From NCBI RefSeq assembly GCF_019968765.1, contig NZ_CP074149.1:1054001-1118000 (forward strand): DNA of 64,000 nucleotides, written 5' to 3'. The first letter of the stretch is position 1, and every line of letters begins with the position of its first letter. The position numbers were made by a program, and so were the translations under genes. The notes beneath the pieces were generated by a model. The model saw nothing but the letters and a program-made list of their open reading frames with translations, was not told the origin of the DNA and did no database searches. This DNA comes from Enterobacter sp. JBIWA008. GTDB lineage: Bacteria > Pseudomonadota > Gammaproteobacteria > Enterobacterales > Enterobacteriaceae. Below, piece by piece: positions 12,416 through 22,083 of this stretch.

Positions 12416-14263
12416 GTGTTAAACCGTTATCCTTTGTGGAAGTACATCATGCTGGTCGTCGTGATTCTCGTCGGCCTGCTGTACGCGCTTCCCAACCTGT
12501 ATGGTGAGGATCCGGCTGTTCAAATCACTGGCGCGCGCGGTGTCGCCGCCAGTGAGCAAACGCTGATCCAGGTCCAGAAAACGTTACAAGAAGAAAAAAT
12601 TACCGCTAAGTCTGTGGCTCTGGAAGAGGGTGCAATTCTTGCTCGCTTCGACACCACCGACACGCAGCTCCGCGCTCGCGAAGCGCTGATGGGCGTGCTG
12701 GGTGACAAATACGTCGTAGCGCTTAACCTTGCCCCTGCAACCCCGCGTTGGCTGGCTGCGATGAAAGCAGAGCCAATGAAACTCGGTCTTGACCTGCGTG
12801 GCGGCGTTCACTTCCTGATGGAAGTGGATATGGATACCGCACTCGGCAAGCTGCAGGAACAGAATATCGACAGCCTGCGCAGCGATCTGCGTGATAAAGG
12901 CATCGCTTACACCACCGTGCGTAAAGAAGATAACTACGGCATGAGCATCACGTTCCGCGACACTGCGGCGCGCGATCAGGCTGTAGATTACCTGACTCAA
13001 CGTCACCGTGACCTGGTGATCACCTCTCAGGGCAGCAACCAGCTGCGCGCGGTGATGACCGATGCACGTCTGAAAGAAGCGCGTGAATATGCCGTTCAGC
13101 AGAACATCAACATTCTGCGTAACCGTGTAAACCAGCTGGGCGTGGCTGAGCCGCTGGTACAGCGTCAGGGTGCTGACCGTATCGTGGTTGAACTGCCGGG
13201 TATCCAGGATACTGCGCGTGCGAAAGAGATTCTGGGTGCGACCGCAACCCTGGAATTCCGTCTGGTGAACTCTAACGTCGATCAGTCCGCTGCTGCCGCA
13301 GGGCGTATTCCGGGTGACTCCGAAGTGAAACAGACCCGCGAAGGTCAGCCAGTTGTGCTGTACAAACGCGTGATTCTGACCGGTGACCACATCACTGACT
13401 CCACGTCGAGCCAGGATGAATATAACCAGCCGCAGGTTAACATCTCGCTGGATAGCGCGGGTGGTAACATCATGTCTAACTTCACCAAGGACAACATCGG
13501 TAAACCGATGGCGACCCTGTTCGTGGAGTACAAAGACAGCGGTAAGAAAGATGCAAACGGTCGTGCGGTGCTGGTGAAAGAGGAAGAGGTGATTAACATC
13601 GCCAACATCCAGTCTCGTCTGGGTAACAGCTTCCGTATTACCGGTATTAACAACCCGAACGAAGCGCGTCAGCTCTCCCTGCTGCTGCGTGCCGGTGCGC
13701 TGATTGCGCCAATTCAGATTGTTGAAGAGCGTACCATTGGTCCAACTCTGGGTATGCAAAACATCCAGCAGGGCCTGGAAGCGTGTCTGGCTGGTCTGGT
13801 GGTCTCTATCCTCTTTATGATCTTCTTCTATAAGAAGTTTGGTCTGATTGCGACCTCCGCGCTGATCGCCAACCTGGTGCTTATCATCGGCATTATGTCC
13901 CTGCTTCCGGGGGCGACGCTGACCATGCCGGGGATTGCGGGTATCGTTCTTACCCTTGCGGTGGCGGTCGACGCCAACGTACTGATTAACGAACGTATAA
14001 AAGAAGAGTTGAGCAACGGTCGCTCTATTCAGCAGGCGATTGACGAAGGCTATAAAGGCGCGTTCAGCTCCATCTTCGATGCGAACGTAACAACACTGAT
14101 TAAGGTTCTTATCCTGTATGCAGTGGGTACTGGCGCGATCAAAGGCTTTGCGATTACAACCGGTATCGGTGTCGCAACGTCAATGTTTACCGCTATTGTC
14201 GGCACCCGTGCCATCGTGAACCTGCTGTACGGCGGCAAGCGCGTCAAAAAGCTGTCTATCTGA
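12416..14263 (+). CDS. secD: Protein translocase subunit SecD
   Basis: A 615-residue RND-like subunit that uses the proton gradient to help pull proteins across the inner membrane. One N-terminal membrane helix ([18 protein letters not shown]), a large periplasmic P1 domain, then five membrane helices. The conserved D1-D6 motifs include [22 protein letters not shown] and the D5/D6 region [24 protein letters not shown], whose Asp and Arg residues carry protons. The start is GTG at 12416 with AAGGGAA upstream, as in E. coli. secF follows ten bases after the stop. Confidence 0.98.
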   Translation: MLNRYPLWKYIMLVVVILVGLLYALPNLYGEDPAVQITGARGVAASEQTLIQVQKTLQEEKITAKSVALEEGAILARFDTTDTQLRAREALMGVLGDKYVVALNLAPATPRWLAAMKAEPMKLGLDLRGGVHFLMEVDMDTALGKLQEQNIDSLRSDLRDKGIAYTTVRKEDNYGMSITFRDTAARDQAVDYLTQRHRDLVITSQGSNQLRAVMTDARLKEAREYAVQQNINILRNRVNQLGVAEPLVQRQGADRIVVELPGIQDTARAKEILGATATLEFRLVNSNVDQSAAAAGRIPGDSEVKQTREGQPVVLYKRVILTGDHITDSTSSQDEYNQPQVNISLDSAGGNIMSNFTKDNIGKPMATLFVEYKDSGKKDANGRAVLVKEEEVINIANIQSRLGNSFRITGINNPNEARQLSLLLRAGALIAPIQIVEERTIGPTLGMQNIQQGLEACLAGLVVSILFMIFFYKKFGLIATSALIANLVLIIGIMSLLPGATLTMPGIAGIVLTLAVAVDANVLINERIKEELSNGRSIQQAIDEGYKGAFSSIFDANVTTLIKVLILYAVGTGAIKGFAITTGIGVATSMFTAIVGTRAIVNLLYGGKRVKKLSI

Positions 14264-14273
14264 GGAGTGCGTT

Positions 14274-15245
14274 GTGGCACAGGAATATACTGTTGAACAA
14301 TTGAACCACGGCCGTAAAGTCTGGGACTTTATGCGCTGGGACTACTGGGCCTTCGGCATTTCAGGTTTTCTGCTGATTCTGTCCATCGTCATTATGGGCG
14401 TGAAAGGCTTTAACTGGGGTCTCGATTTCACCGGGGGTACGGTCATCGAGATCTCCCTGGAAAAACCGGTCGATATGGACCAGATGCGTCTGTCCCTGCA
14501 GAAAGCGGGCTTTGAAGAGCCGCTGCTGCAGAACTTCGGCAGCAGCCGCGACATCATGGTGCGTATGCCGCCGGTGCACGATGCCAACGGCAGCCAGGAG
14601 CTGGGTAGTAAGGTCGTACAGGTCATTAATGAGACCACCAGCCAGAACGCCGCGGTCAAGCGAATTGAGTTCGTTGGCCCAAGCGTGGGTGCTGACCTGG
14701 CGCAGACCGGCGCGATGGCGCTGCTGGTGGCGCTGATCTCCATCCTGGTGTACGTCGGTTTCCGCTTTGAGTGGCGACTGGCGGCCGGTGTGGTTATCGC
14801 GCTGGCGCACGACGTGGTGATCACCATGGGCATTCTGTCGCTGTTCCACATTGAGATTGACCTGACGATTGTGGCATCCCTGATGTCCGTTATCGGTTAC
14901 TCGCTGAACGACAGTATCGTCGTATCTGACCGTATCCGTGAAAACTTCCGTAAGATCCGTCGCGGTACGCCGTACGAAATCTTTAACGTGTCGTTGACCC
15001 AGACGCTGCACCGTACCTTGATCACATCCGGCACCACTTTGATGGTGATCCTGATGCTGTTCCTCTTCGGTGGTCCGGTACTGGAAGGCTTCTCGCTGAC
15101 CATGCTGATCGGTGTCACCATCGGTACGGCATCGTCTATCTACGTTGCGTCCGCACTGGCACTGAAACTCGGCATGAAGCGCGAACACCTGCTCCAGCAG
15201 AAAGTTGAGAAAGAAGGGGCGGATCAGCCGTCCATTCTGCCGTAA
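14274..15245 (+). CDS. secF: Protein translocase subunit SecF
   Basis: 323 residues, partner of SecD, with which it forms one 12-helix RND-like unit. Seen: first membrane helix [22 protein letters not shown], the [12 protein letters not shown] motif of the periplasmic start, and the C-terminal helices with [11 protein letters not shown] and the D5-like [22 protein letters not shown] start at 14274 preceded by GAGGAGTG that overlaps the secD stop region. A strong terminator ends the operon. Confidence 0.98.
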   Translation: MAQEYTVEQLNHGRKVWDFMRWDYWAFGISGFLLILSIVIMGVKGFNWGLDFTGGTVIEISLEKPVDMDQMRLSLQKAGFEEPLLQNFGSSRDIMVRMPPVHDANGSQELGSKVVQVINETTSQNAAVKRIEFVGPSVGADLAQTGAMALLVALISILVYVGFRFEWRLAAGVVIALAHDVVITMGILSLFHIEIDLTIVASLMSVIGYSLNDSIVVSDRIRENFRKIRRGTPYEIFNVSLTQTLHRTLITSGTTLMVILMLFLFGGPVLEGFSLTMLIGVTIGTASSIYVASALALKLGMKREHLLQQKVEKEGADQPSILP

Positions 15246-15267
15246 GGCGACGTTTAGCGCGTTATCG

Positions 15268-15299
15268 AAATCCCGGTCTGTTGACCGGGATTTTTTTTA
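15268..15299 (+). terminator. Terminator after secF
   Basis: Stem AAATCCCGGTC / GACCGGGATTT with loop TGTT, then a run of T. Ends the queA-tgt-yajC-secDF operon. Confidence 0.93.
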
Positions 15300-15316
15300 T
15301 CTGATCCTGACAAACA

Positions 15317-15340
15317 CTCCTGACAGTATGCTGTCAGGAG
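15317..15340. promoter_or_regulatory. Perfect palindrome upstream of the VOC/WYL genes, probable operator
   Basis: CTCCTGACAG (15317-15326), spacer TATG, CTGTCAGGAG (15331-15340): ten-base arms without a mismatch. A further half site TCCTGACA lies at 15305-15312. No T-run follows, so it does not look like a terminator. It sits 48 bases before the VOC start, where an operator for the co-transcribed WYL regulator would be expected (inference). Confidence 0.65.
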
Positions 15341-15387
15341 GCCTGTCGTAGACTCCTTCTGAACCCAAACAACAGGCAGGAGGATGT

Positions 15388-15753
15388 ATGAAAAGCGTCA
15401 TTAACTGGTTTGAAATTCCGGTCTCGGATATGGATCGCGCCATCAAATTTTATGAGCCGGTGATGCAGCTCGCGCTGCGTCGCGAGAAAATGGACTGTTC
15501 GGAGCTGGCGGTTTTCCCGCATGAGGATCCGGGTATCGGCGGGGCGCTGGCAAAATTTGACGGTGTTACACCGTCTGTGCAGGGCGCTATTATTTACCTG
15601 CATACTGACAATCTGGCGGCCACGCTCGATCGCATCGCCTCTGCGGGCGGCGAGTGCGTGTTTGGCCCGCTGGAACTGCCGCATGGCATTGGCACTATCG
15701 CATTGTTTACCGACAGCGAGGGCAACCGCGTCGGCCTCCATCAACCTGCCTGA
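15388..15753 (+). CDS. VOC-family protein (glyoxalase/bleomycin resistance fold)
   Basis: A 121-residue protein with the single-domain pattern of the vicinal oxygen chelate superfamily: INWFEIPVSDMDRAIKFYEPV at the N-terminus, a central beta region, and a C-terminal half ending GTIALFTDSEGNRVGLHQP. It is expected to dimerise. VOC proteins range from dioxygenases and glyoxalases to antibiotic-binding proteins; the substrate cannot be read from the sequence. Strong AGGAGG upstream. Translation ends 14 bases before the WYL regulator, which suggests one transcript. E. coli carries yajD at this place instead. Confidence 0.85.
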   Translation: MKSVINWFEIPVSDMDRAIKFYEPVMQLALRREKMDCSELAVFPHEDPGIGGALAKFDGVTPSVQGAIIYLHTDNLAATLDRIASAGGECVFGPLELPHGIGTIALFTDSEGNRVGLHQPA

Positions 15754-15767
15754 GAGCGGAACAAGAT

Positions 15768-16448
15768 ATGACCCGACGCGCTGACCGTTTGTTTCAGATT
15801 GTGCAGATCCTGCGGGGCAGGCGTCTGACAACGGCAGCGCATCTGGCGGACCGGCTTGGCGTGTCCGAGCGTACGGTCTACCGCGATATCCGCGACCTGT
15901 CGCTTTCCGGCGTGCCGGTGGAAGGTGAGGCGGGGAGCGGATATCGGCTGATGTCGGGCTTTGACCTGCCGCCGCTGATGCTGACAAATAAAGAGTCAGA
16001 GGCGCTGATCGTCGCGATTCGCCTGCTCAAAACCTGGGGAGGGGAGTCGCTGTCGCGCGAACTGGAGTCGGCCCAGGAGAAGGTGCTGGCTATCCTGCCC
16101 GAGGAGAGTCGTCGCAAGGCGGAGCTGGCGCGCATCTATGCCCCGGATTTTTGCATGCAAAGCCACTCCCGCAGTGATTTTGACATGATTCATCAGGCAA
16201 TTTCCGCCCAGCGCGTGCTGGCACTGCATTACCGTGATGAAGCCGGGCAGCTCTCAAAGCGCGAGGTTCAGCCGCTGGGGCTTTTCTTCTGGGGCGAGCG
16301 CTGGCTGCTGGCGGCGTGGTGTGAACGACGCGATGACTATCGTTGTTTCCGGCTCGATCGATGTCTCAATATTGTGCAGACGGAGAGGCGGTTTAGCGAG
16401 AGTGCTGACAGGTCTCTGGCAGATTTTTTGCGAAAGGTTAAGCAGTAA
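15768..16448 (+). CDS. WYL-domain HTH transcriptional regulator (YafY/DeoR-like)
   Basis: 226 residues. N-terminal helix-turn-helix of the HTH_11/DeoR type (RADRLFQIVQILRGRRL...LADRLGVSERTVYRDIRDL, residues 3-45), then a linker and a WYL domain around residues 135-205 (LALHYRDEAGQLSKREV...GERWLLAAWCE). WYL domains bind small ligands or nucleic acid and such proteins often control a neighbouring gene. I chose the start at 15768 after AGCGGAAC because the longer frame overlaps the VOC gene heavily. The likely target is its own operon through the palindrome at 15317-15340 (inference). Confidence 0.87.
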   Translation: MTRRADRLFQIVQILRGRRLTTAAHLADRLGVSERTVYRDIRDLSLSGVPVEGEAGSGYRLMSGFDLPPLMLTNKESEALIVAIRLLKTWGGESLSRELESAQEKVLAILPEESRRKAELARIYAPDFCMQSHSRSDFDMIHQAISAQRVLALHYRDEAGQLSKREVQPLGLFFWGERWLLAAWCERRDDYRCFRLDRCLNIVQTERRFSESADRSLADFLRKVKQ

Positions 16449-16473
16449 AAAGCCGGGTGGCGAGGTAAAAGCA

Positions 16474-16500
16474 AAACGGCAACGATGTTGCCGTTTTTTG
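16474..16500 (+). terminator. Terminator after the WYL regulator gene
   Basis: Stem CGGCAAC / GTTGCCG with loop GAT, followed by TTTTTT and preceded by AAAA, so it may act in both directions against the convergent tsx. Confidence 0.88.
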
Positions 16501-16508
16501 TGTTTGCA

Positions 16509-16552
16509 CCCTCTCCCGTGGGAGAGGGAAGGGGTGAGGGCATCAGCCCGCA
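16509..16552. repeat. Short palindromic intergenic repeat, copy 2
   Basis: Palindrome CCCTCTCCC-GT-GGGAGAGGG followed by GGGGTGAGGGCATCAG, the longer form of the repeat also seen near 27.8 and 60.1 kb. Lies between the WYL gene and the 3' end of tsx. Confidence 0.8.
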
Positions 16553-16566
16553 CAGTCCCGCGCTGA

Positions 16567-17445
16567 TTAGAAGTTGTAACCCACGACCAGGTAGCCACCC
16601 CAACCTGTAGAACGGACGTTTTCTTTCATCCAGTTCAGGTCTGCGTCGTCGTTCCACTGACCACCGTTGTGCCAGTAACGTGCTACTACAGAGTAGTGCC
16701 AGTGATCGTAGTTCAGCGCCAGGATGTGGCTGGAGGCGATGGAGTCGTTGGTACGCTGCTTAATACCGTTCTCTGCGTAACCGCTCTTATCGCCCAGATC
16801 TGAACCCCAGTCGAAGTTGGTAAAGCCGATATAGCTCAGGTTACCGCCCCACAGCTGAGTGATTGGCACAAAGTATTTCACTTTGAAACGGTAGCCATCC
16901 CATTCGTTCTGGTTTTCTGCGCCATAGTTCTGCCACTGGTATTTCGCATACACGTTCAGGGACAGGCTCATTGGCAGTCCGGTATCAACGTCGGTACCCA
17001 GACCCATGTACCAGGTGCTCTGACGACCGGACGCGTTGCGGCCCATGTCGTAAATGTAGTTGTTCGCGAAGTACCACTCTTTGAACGGACCGAAGCTCAG
17101 GTCGGTGCCGGTCAGCTTGTCGATAGAGAAGCGTGGTTCAATTTCCATGAACAGCGGAGAACCGTGGTTCCAGATCCCTTTTGCCTGAGAGTTACCACCG
17201 AAGAAGACCGGTGCATCCATGTAGCCGTAGAAATCAAACCAGTCTTTCTTGGCGAACGCTTCATATTCCAGGTAGGTATCGTTGCGGATCTGTGGTCCGA
17301 AGCGCGTGTGGTAGCTGCCGACCACGTTAACGCTCTGGTGCCACCAGTCGGAGAGGTATTGTGGTTTATCGTTTTCCGCTGCGTTAACAGTGAAAGAGGA
17401 AGAAAGTGCCAGCACGGCGCCAGCTGCGAGTAATGTTTTTTTCAT
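16567..17445 (-). CDS. tsx: Nucleoside-specific outer-membrane channel Tsx
   Basis: A 292-residue precursor with a signal peptide ([22 protein letters not shown], mature AENDKPQYL) and a 12-strand beta-barrel ending in the outer-membrane signature VGYNF with a terminal Phe. Tsx lets nucleosides and deoxynucleosides through the outer membrane and is a receptor for phage T6 and colicin K in E. coli. Start taken at MKKTLL (17445); an in-frame ATG six bases upstream also exists. The region upstream carries a good minus-strand -10 and a palindrome that may bind an activator. Confidence 0.97.
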   Translation of the reverse strand: MKKTLLAAGAVLALSSSFTVNAAENDKPQYLSDWWHQSVNVVGSYHTRFGPQIRNDTYLEYEAFAKKDWFDFYGYMDAPVFFGGNSQAKGIWNHGSPLFMEIEPRFSIDKLTGTDLSFGPFKEWYFANNYIYDMGRNASGRQSTWYMGLGTDVDTGLPMSLSLNVYAKYQWQNYGAENQNEWDGYRFKVKYFVPITQLWGGNLSYIGFTNFDWGSDLGDKSGYAENGIKQRTNDSIASSHILALNYDHWHYSVVARYWHNGGQWNDDADLNWMKENVRSTGWGGYLVVGYNF

Positions 17446-17530
17446 AATCATGCCACTGATTGAAATTCCCTTCCGGGAGTGAAAAATGCGCGAATTGCGT
17501 TTCTAAATATTTCGTGTTTCTGCGGTGCCT

Positions 17531-17575
17531 ATTATAGGAATCCCTGCTCACAAAAATATGTGTTGTTTCACATAT
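17531..17575 (-). promoter_or_regulatory. Probable tsx promoter with upstream palindrome
   Basis: The plus strand reads ATTATA at 17531-17536, a perfect TATAAT -10 on the minus strand. There is no good -35, but a near-palindrome ATATGTG...CACATAT (17556-17575) is centred about 41 bases from the expected start of transcription. In E. coli tsx is under CRP and CytR/DeoR control. The half sites resemble CRP (TGTG/CACA) but with a shorter spacing than the usual six bases, so the CRP assignment is tentative. Confidence 0.5.
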
Positions 17576-17715
17576 CTCTCACACGCGTAATCGATTGCGT
17601 TCACGTTTGCGTACTTTAAACGGCCGGGATTGTAGCGGCAATCATTTATCTTGCCAATCCATACGAAATGTAAATGTAAGCGGAGTGACATTTCACTCCG
17701 CTTAAGAGGATGGAA

Positions 17716-18255
17716 TTACTGCGCGGCGGGTTGAATGTCGTGAATGCGGATAAAGCCTAACTGTTCCGGCGTAAGACCGCTTAACTGAAGCGGTATTTCC
17801 ACATCGCTGGGTGCTAAAACGCTGGCCGGGGCGGTGAACAGCTGATTCTTCACATTCACCTCCTGGTAATTCTCCGTGGTGCCCTGGATCTGTCCCCACT
17901 CCACGGTACCGCTGAAGGCTGGAAGCGGATCGTTGGATTCACCCTGGATGCGTAATGTTGCGCGCGTACCATCGGCATTCGCCGCCACGTTCACGAGCGA
18001 CATTTTCAGCGTGCCAACCTGGCTGTTCAGGCGCGCAGGCGTGTTCGCGCCCGGCAGCAGATAGACCCCGCTGCTGGATTTGGCGTTCAGCGCGTTTTGC
18101 TGGGTGATTTTCACCGTTTCTTTATTAAGTTTGTCCATCGCCGTATTGAGCGTATTCACGCTCTGTTTCATCTGACGGACTTCGGTTTGCTGTGCACAGG
18201 CGCTAAGGGTGAAGAGGCTCCCCACCAGCAAAATTTTCAGGTAACGTCTTGTCAT
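17716..18255 (-). CDS. yajI: YajI-like lipoprotein (DUF3251)
   Basis: A 179-residue probable lipoprotein: signal YLKILLVGSLFTLSAC with the lipobox LSAC and lipidated Cys20, then a helical stretch with heptad-like spacing (MKQSVNTLNTAMDKLNKET), then a beta-rich domain. Corresponds by position (between tsx and nrdR) to E. coli yajI, whose role is unknown. I chose the start at 18255 because it places the signal peptide at the N-terminus; the longer frame to 18318 does not. Confidence 0.85.
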   Translation of the reverse strand: MTRRYLKILLVGSLFTLSACAQQTEVRQMKQSVNTLNTAMDKLNKETVKITQQNALNAKSSSGVYLLPGANTPARLNSQVGTLKMSLVNVAANADGTRATLRIQGESNDPLPAFSGTVEWGQIQGTTENYQEVNVKNQLFTAPASVLAPSDVEIPLQLSGLTPEQLGFIRIHDIQPAAQ

Positions 18256-18395
18256 TGCGTTTATTTCCTTGAAATAACGGATCGCTCTAATGGTAGCCAG
18301 CATCACACCGCCAGACATAGATCCTTTATCTCAAAAAGCTCTTCCTTTGTTGTCAGGCCAGATCAGGGTAAAATGAAAATCAGTTAACCGGATAA

Positions 18396-18857
<462 letters not shown>

Positions 18858-18861
18858 GCTC

Positions 18862-19965
18862 ATGCAGGATGAGATTTACATGGCGCGAGCCATGAAGCTG
18901 GCGCAGCGCGGTCGTTTTACTACCCATCCCAACCCGAACGTCGGGTGCGTTATCGTTAACGATGGCGAGATCGTGGGGGAGGGCTTTCACTATCGTGCAG
19001 GCGAGCCGCATGCCGAGGTTCATGCGTTGCGCATGGCCGGTGAGAAGGCGCGCGGTGCCACAGCCTACGTCACGCTGGAGCCCTGCAGCCATCACGGGCG
19101 TACGCCGCCGTGCTGCGAAGCGCTGATCGCGGCAGGTGTTTCACGCGTGGTCGCCTCGATGCAGGATCCGAATCCGCAGGTTGCCGGACGCGGGCTGTAT
19201 CGTTTGCAGCAGGAAGGCATAGACGTCAGCCATGGGCTGATGATGCAGGACGCTGAAGCGATCAACAAAGGCTTTCTGAAGCGCATGCGCACGGGCTTCC
19301 CGTATATTCAGCTCAAGCTGGGCGCCTCGCTGGACGGTCGTACGGCGATGGCAAACGGCGAAAGCCAGTGGATCACGTCGCCACAGGCAAGGCGCGATGT
19401 GCAACGTCTGCGCGCGCAAAGCCATGCTATTCTCACCAGCAGTGAAACCGTTCTGGCTGACGATCCGGCCATGACCGTGCGCTGGGACGAACTGAATGCT
19501 GATACTCAGGCGCTTTACCCGCAGGAGAACCTGCGTCAGCCGCTGCGTATTATTATTGATAGCCAGAACCGCGTGACGCCGAAGCACCGCATCGTTCAGC
19601 AGCCGGGGGAAACCTTGATTGCCCGCACCAAAGACGATACGCGCGAATGGCCGGAAGGCGTACGCAGCATTATGGTGCCGGAGCACAATGGTCATCTGGA
19701 TCTGGTGGTGCTGATGCTGCTGCTCGGCAAGCAGCAGGTGAACAGCATCTGGGTAGAAGCGGGGCCAACCCTCGCCGGTGCGCTCTTACAGGCCGGACTG
19801 GTGGATGAACTGATTGTTTACGTTGCGCCTAAACTGTTAGGTCACGACGCGCGCGGCCTGTTTGTGCTGCCCGGCCTTGAAAAACTGGCCGACGCACCGC
19901 AACTCAAATTTAGCGAGATTCGTCCGGTAGGTCCGGATGTCTGCCTCCACTTAACGACAGCGTAA
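18862..19965 (+). CDS. ribD: Riboflavin deaminase/reductase RibD
   Basis: A 367-residue bifunctional enzyme for steps two and three of riboflavin synthesis. The N-terminal deaminase domain has the zinc site His50-Ala-Glu52, Cys75 and Cys84 (PHAEVHAL and PCSHHGRTPPCC). The C-terminal reductase domain starts near residue 145 (IQLKLGASLDGRTAMANGESQWITS) and includes VEAGPTLAGALL. Start at 18862 gives MQDEIYMARAMKLA, matching E. coli; an upstream in-frame start inside nrdR is rejected. Confidence 0.97.
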   Translation: MQDEIYMARAMKLAQRGRFTTHPNPNVGCVIVNDGEIVGEGFHYRAGEPHAEVHALRMAGEKARGATAYVTLEPCSHHGRTPPCCEALIAAGVSRVVASMQDPNPQVAGRGLYRLQQEGIDVSHGLMMQDAEAINKGFLKRMRTGFPYIQLKLGASLDGRTAMANGESQWITSPQARRDVQRLRAQSHAILTSSETVLADDPAMTVRWDELNADTQALYPQENLRQPLRIIIDSQNRVTPKHRIVQQPGETLIARTKDDTREWPEGVRSIMVPEHNGHLDLVVLMLLLGKQQVNSIWVEAGPTLAGALLQAGLVDELIVYVAPKLLGHDARGLFVLPGLEKLADAPQLKFSEIRPVGPDVCLHLTTA

Positions 19966-20052
19966 TTGCTCCTGAAATAGGGAAGCAGTGTGCAAAGTAT
20001 TATGATAAAATCCGCCCCCCTGCGGGGCCAAATGAACCCGTAAAGGAAGAGT

Positions 20053-20523
20053 ATGAACATTATTGAAGCTGCTGTAGCTACCCCGGACGCTCGCGTCGCC
20101 ATCACCATTGCGCGTTTCAACAACTTTATCAACGACAGCCTGCTGGAAGGTGCCATTGACGCCCTGAAACGCATCGGCCAGGTTAAAGATGACAACATTA
20201 CCGTTGTTTGGGTTCCAGGCGCTTACGAACTGCCACTGGCGGCGGGCGCGCTGGCGAAAACCGGTAAATACGACGCGGTGATTGCGCTGGGTACCGTTAT
20301 TCGTGGCGGCACTGCGCACTTCGAATACGTTGCGGGCGGTGCAAGCAACGGTCTGGCACACGTTGCGCAGGATGCTGAAATTCCTGTCGCGTTCGGCGTG
20401 CTGACCACCGAAAGTATTGAACAAGCCATCGAACGTGCTGGCACCAAAGCCGGTAACAAAGGTGCAGAAGCTGCACTGACCGCGCTTGAAATGATCAATG
20501 TATTGAAAGCCATCAAGGCCTGA
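20053..20523 (+). CDS. ribH: 6,7-dimethyl-8-ribityllumazine synthase RibH
   Basis: 156 residues, the penultimate enzyme of riboflavin synthesis; it condenses the ribityl-aminopyrimidine with 3,4-dihydroxy-2-butanone 4-phosphate and forms a 60-subunit shell. Typical sequence: [13 protein letters not shown], the phosphate-binding [17 protein letters not shown] (with catalytic His) and [19 protein letters not shown]. Named ribE in some E. coli annotations. 87 bases after ribD, 22 before nusB. Confidence 0.97.
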   Translation: MNIIEAAVATPDARVAITIARFNNFINDSLLEGAIDALKRIGQVKDDNITVVWVPGAYELPLAAGALAKTGKYDAVIALGTVIRGGTAHFEYVAGGASNGLAHVAQDAEIPVAFGVLTTESIEQAIERAGTKAGNKGAEAALTALEMINVLKAIKA

Positions 20524-20545
20524 TTTTTTTTGTAAGGGGAATTCC

Positions 20546-20965
20546 GTGAAACCTGCTGCTCGTCGCCGCGCCCGTGAATGTGCCGTCCAGGCACTTTACT
20601 CCTGGCAGTTGTCCCAGAACGACATCGCTGATGTCGAATACCAGTTCCTGTCAGAACAGGACGTGAAAGACGTTGACGTTCTGTACTTCCGTGAACTGCT
20701 GTCGGGAGTGGCGACTAATAGCGCGTATCTCGATGGCCTGATGAAGCCTTACCTGTCCCGTTTGCTCGAAGAGCTGGGTCAGGTAGAAAAAGCAGTGTTG
20801 CGTATCGCGCTGTTTGAGCTGTCTAAACGTGATGATGTGCCGTACAAAGTGGCCATCAATGAAGCGATCGAGCTGGCGAAAACCTTCGGCGCTGAAGACA
20901 GTCACAAGTTTGTAAACGGCGTACTTGATAAAGCAGCCCCTGCGATCCGTCCCCACAAAAAGTGA
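20546..20965 (+). CDS. nusB: Transcription antitermination factor NusB
   Basis: 139 residues, all-helical RNA-binding protein that binds boxA of rRNA leaders together with S10 (NusE). N-terminal arginine-rich [20 protein letters not shown] contacts RNA; the C-terminal half has [29 protein letters not shown]. The start codon is GTG at 20546 with AAGGGGAA upstream, as in E. coli. Followed by a strong hairpin before thiL. Confidence 0.97.
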   Translation: MKPAARRRARECAVQALYSWQLSQNDIADVEYQFLSEQDVKDVDVLYFRELLSGVATNSAYLDGLMKPYLSRLLEELGQVEKAVLRIALFELSKRDDVPYKVAINEAIELAKTFGAEDSHKFVNGVLDKAAPAIRPHKK

Positions 20966-20970
20966 TCCGC

Positions 20971-21022
20971 AAACCGGAGTCCTGCATTGCCTGAAGGGCA
21001 GTGCGGCTCCGGTTTTTTCTTT
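20971..21022 (+). terminator. Terminator or attenuating hairpin between nusB and thiL
   Basis: Long stem with outer arms AACCGGAG / CTCCGGTT and inner arms TGCC / GGCA, ending in TTTTTT. thiL starts 20 bases later, so thiL is either read through or has its own promoter. Confidence 0.8.
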
Positions 21023-21042
21023 TATTTGCTGAGGCATAACGT

Positions 21043-22014
21043 ATGGCATGCGGCGAATTCTCCCTGATTGCCCGTTATTTCGACCGTGTCAGAACCGCTC
21101 GTCTTGATGTTGAAACCGGCATTGGCGATGACTGTGCACTTCTCAATATTCCCGAAAAACAGACGCTGGCAATCAGCACCGATACCTTAGTGTGTGGACG
21201 TCATTTCTTACCGGATATCGATCCTGCCGATCTGGCGTATAAAGCGCTGGCCGTTAACGTCAGCGATCTGGCGGCGATGGGTGCCGATCCCGCGTGGCTG
21301 ACGCTGGCTTTGACCCTGCCAGAAGTGGATGAAGCCTGGCTAGAAGCCTTTAGCGATGCGCTGTTTGAGCAGCTTAGCTATTACGATATGCAGCTGATTG
21401 GCGGTGATACCACTGCCGGGCCGCTGTCGATGACGCTGGCGATCCACGGCTATGTGCCGTTCGGCCGCGCGCTGAAGCGCTCGGGCGCAAAACCAGGCGA
21501 CTGGATCTACGTGACAGGTACGCCGGGCGATAGCGCTGCAGGGCTGGCGATCCTCCAGGACCGCTTAACCGTGAAGGACGCTGACGATGCGGCGTATCTG
21601 ATGAAACGCCATCTGCGCCCGACGCCGCGTATTCTGCACGGTCAGGCGCTGCGCGAGCGGGCAAGCTCAGCTATCGATCTCTCTGACGGTCTCACCTCAG
21701 ACCTCGGGCATATCCTGAAGGCCAGCGGCGTAGGTGCGCGCGTTGACCTGGATCTCTTTCCGCTGTCTGAGCAACTGCTTCGCCATGTGGAACCTGAGCA
21801 GGCGCTGCGCTGGGCGCTGTCCGGTGGTGAAGACTACGAGCTGTGCTTCACGGTGCCTGAGCTCAACCGTGGAACGCTGGACGTGGCGTTAGCGCATCTC
21901 GGCGCGAAGTTTACCTGCATCGGTCAGATCATGCCGGAGAGTGAAGGGCTTAAGTTTGTGAAAGACGGTGCGCCCGTTACGCTGGACTGGAAAGGGTACG
22001 ATCACTTCGCGTAA
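21043..22014 (+). CDS. thiL: Thiamine-monophosphate kinase ThiL
   Basis: 323 residues; phosphorylates thiamine monophosphate to thiamine diphosphate with ATP. PurM-like fold with [22 protein letters not shown] and IGGDTTAGP metal/nucleotide-binding motifs, and [17 protein letters not shown] in the C-terminal half. The protein ends ...DWKGYDHFA, about two residues shorter than E. coli ThiL. In E. coli the last codons overlap the start of pgpA; here the ATG of that overlap is changed (TACGAT) and pgpA is missing. Confidence 0.97.
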   Translation: MACGEFSLIARYFDRVRTARLDVETGIGDDCALLNIPEKQTLAISTDTLVCGRHFLPDIDPADLAYKALAVNVSDLAAMGADPAWLTLALTLPEVDEAWLEAFSDALFEQLSYYDMQLIGGDTTAGPLSMTLAIHGYVPFGRALKRSGAKPGDWIYVTGTPGDSAAGLAILQDRLTVKDADDAAYLMKRHLRPTPRILHGQALRERASSAIDLSDGLTSDLGHILKASGVGARVDLDLFPLSEQLLRHVEPEQALRWALSGGEDYELCFTVPELNRGTLDVALAHLGAKFTCIGQIMPESEGLKFVKDGAPVTLDWKGYDHFA

Positions 22015-22020
22015 TTTTTT

Positions 22021-22053
22021 GCCGGGTGGCGGCTCCGCCTTACCCGGCCTACG
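22021..22053. repeat. REP element at the thiL-yajO junction
   Basis: GCCGGGTGGCGGC...GCCTTACCCGGCCTACG is the classic enterobacterial REP (repetitive extragenic palindrome) pattern: an imperfect hairpin with loop GCTCC. It lies where pgpA is expected. Confidence 0.85.
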
Positions 22054-22062
22054 TGTCTTGTT

Positions 22063-22082
22063 CCCTCTCCCTGTGGGTAGGG
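22063..22082. repeat. Short palindromic intergenic repeat, copy 3 (diverged)
   Basis: CCCTCTCCC-TGT-GGGTAGGGC: one arm carries a base change relative to the other copies. It abuts the stop codon of yajO. Confidence 0.6.
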
Positions 22083-22083
22083 C

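Noticed and set aside
15388..15753. VOC gene as an antibiotic-resistance determinant (fosfomycin or bleomycin type)
   Set aside because: Only the general fold is recognisable; no resistance-specific residues could be identified.
19966..20052. An FMN riboswitch before ribH
   Set aside because: The gap is too short and lacks the RFN-element motifs; in enterobacteria that riboswitch sits before ribB.
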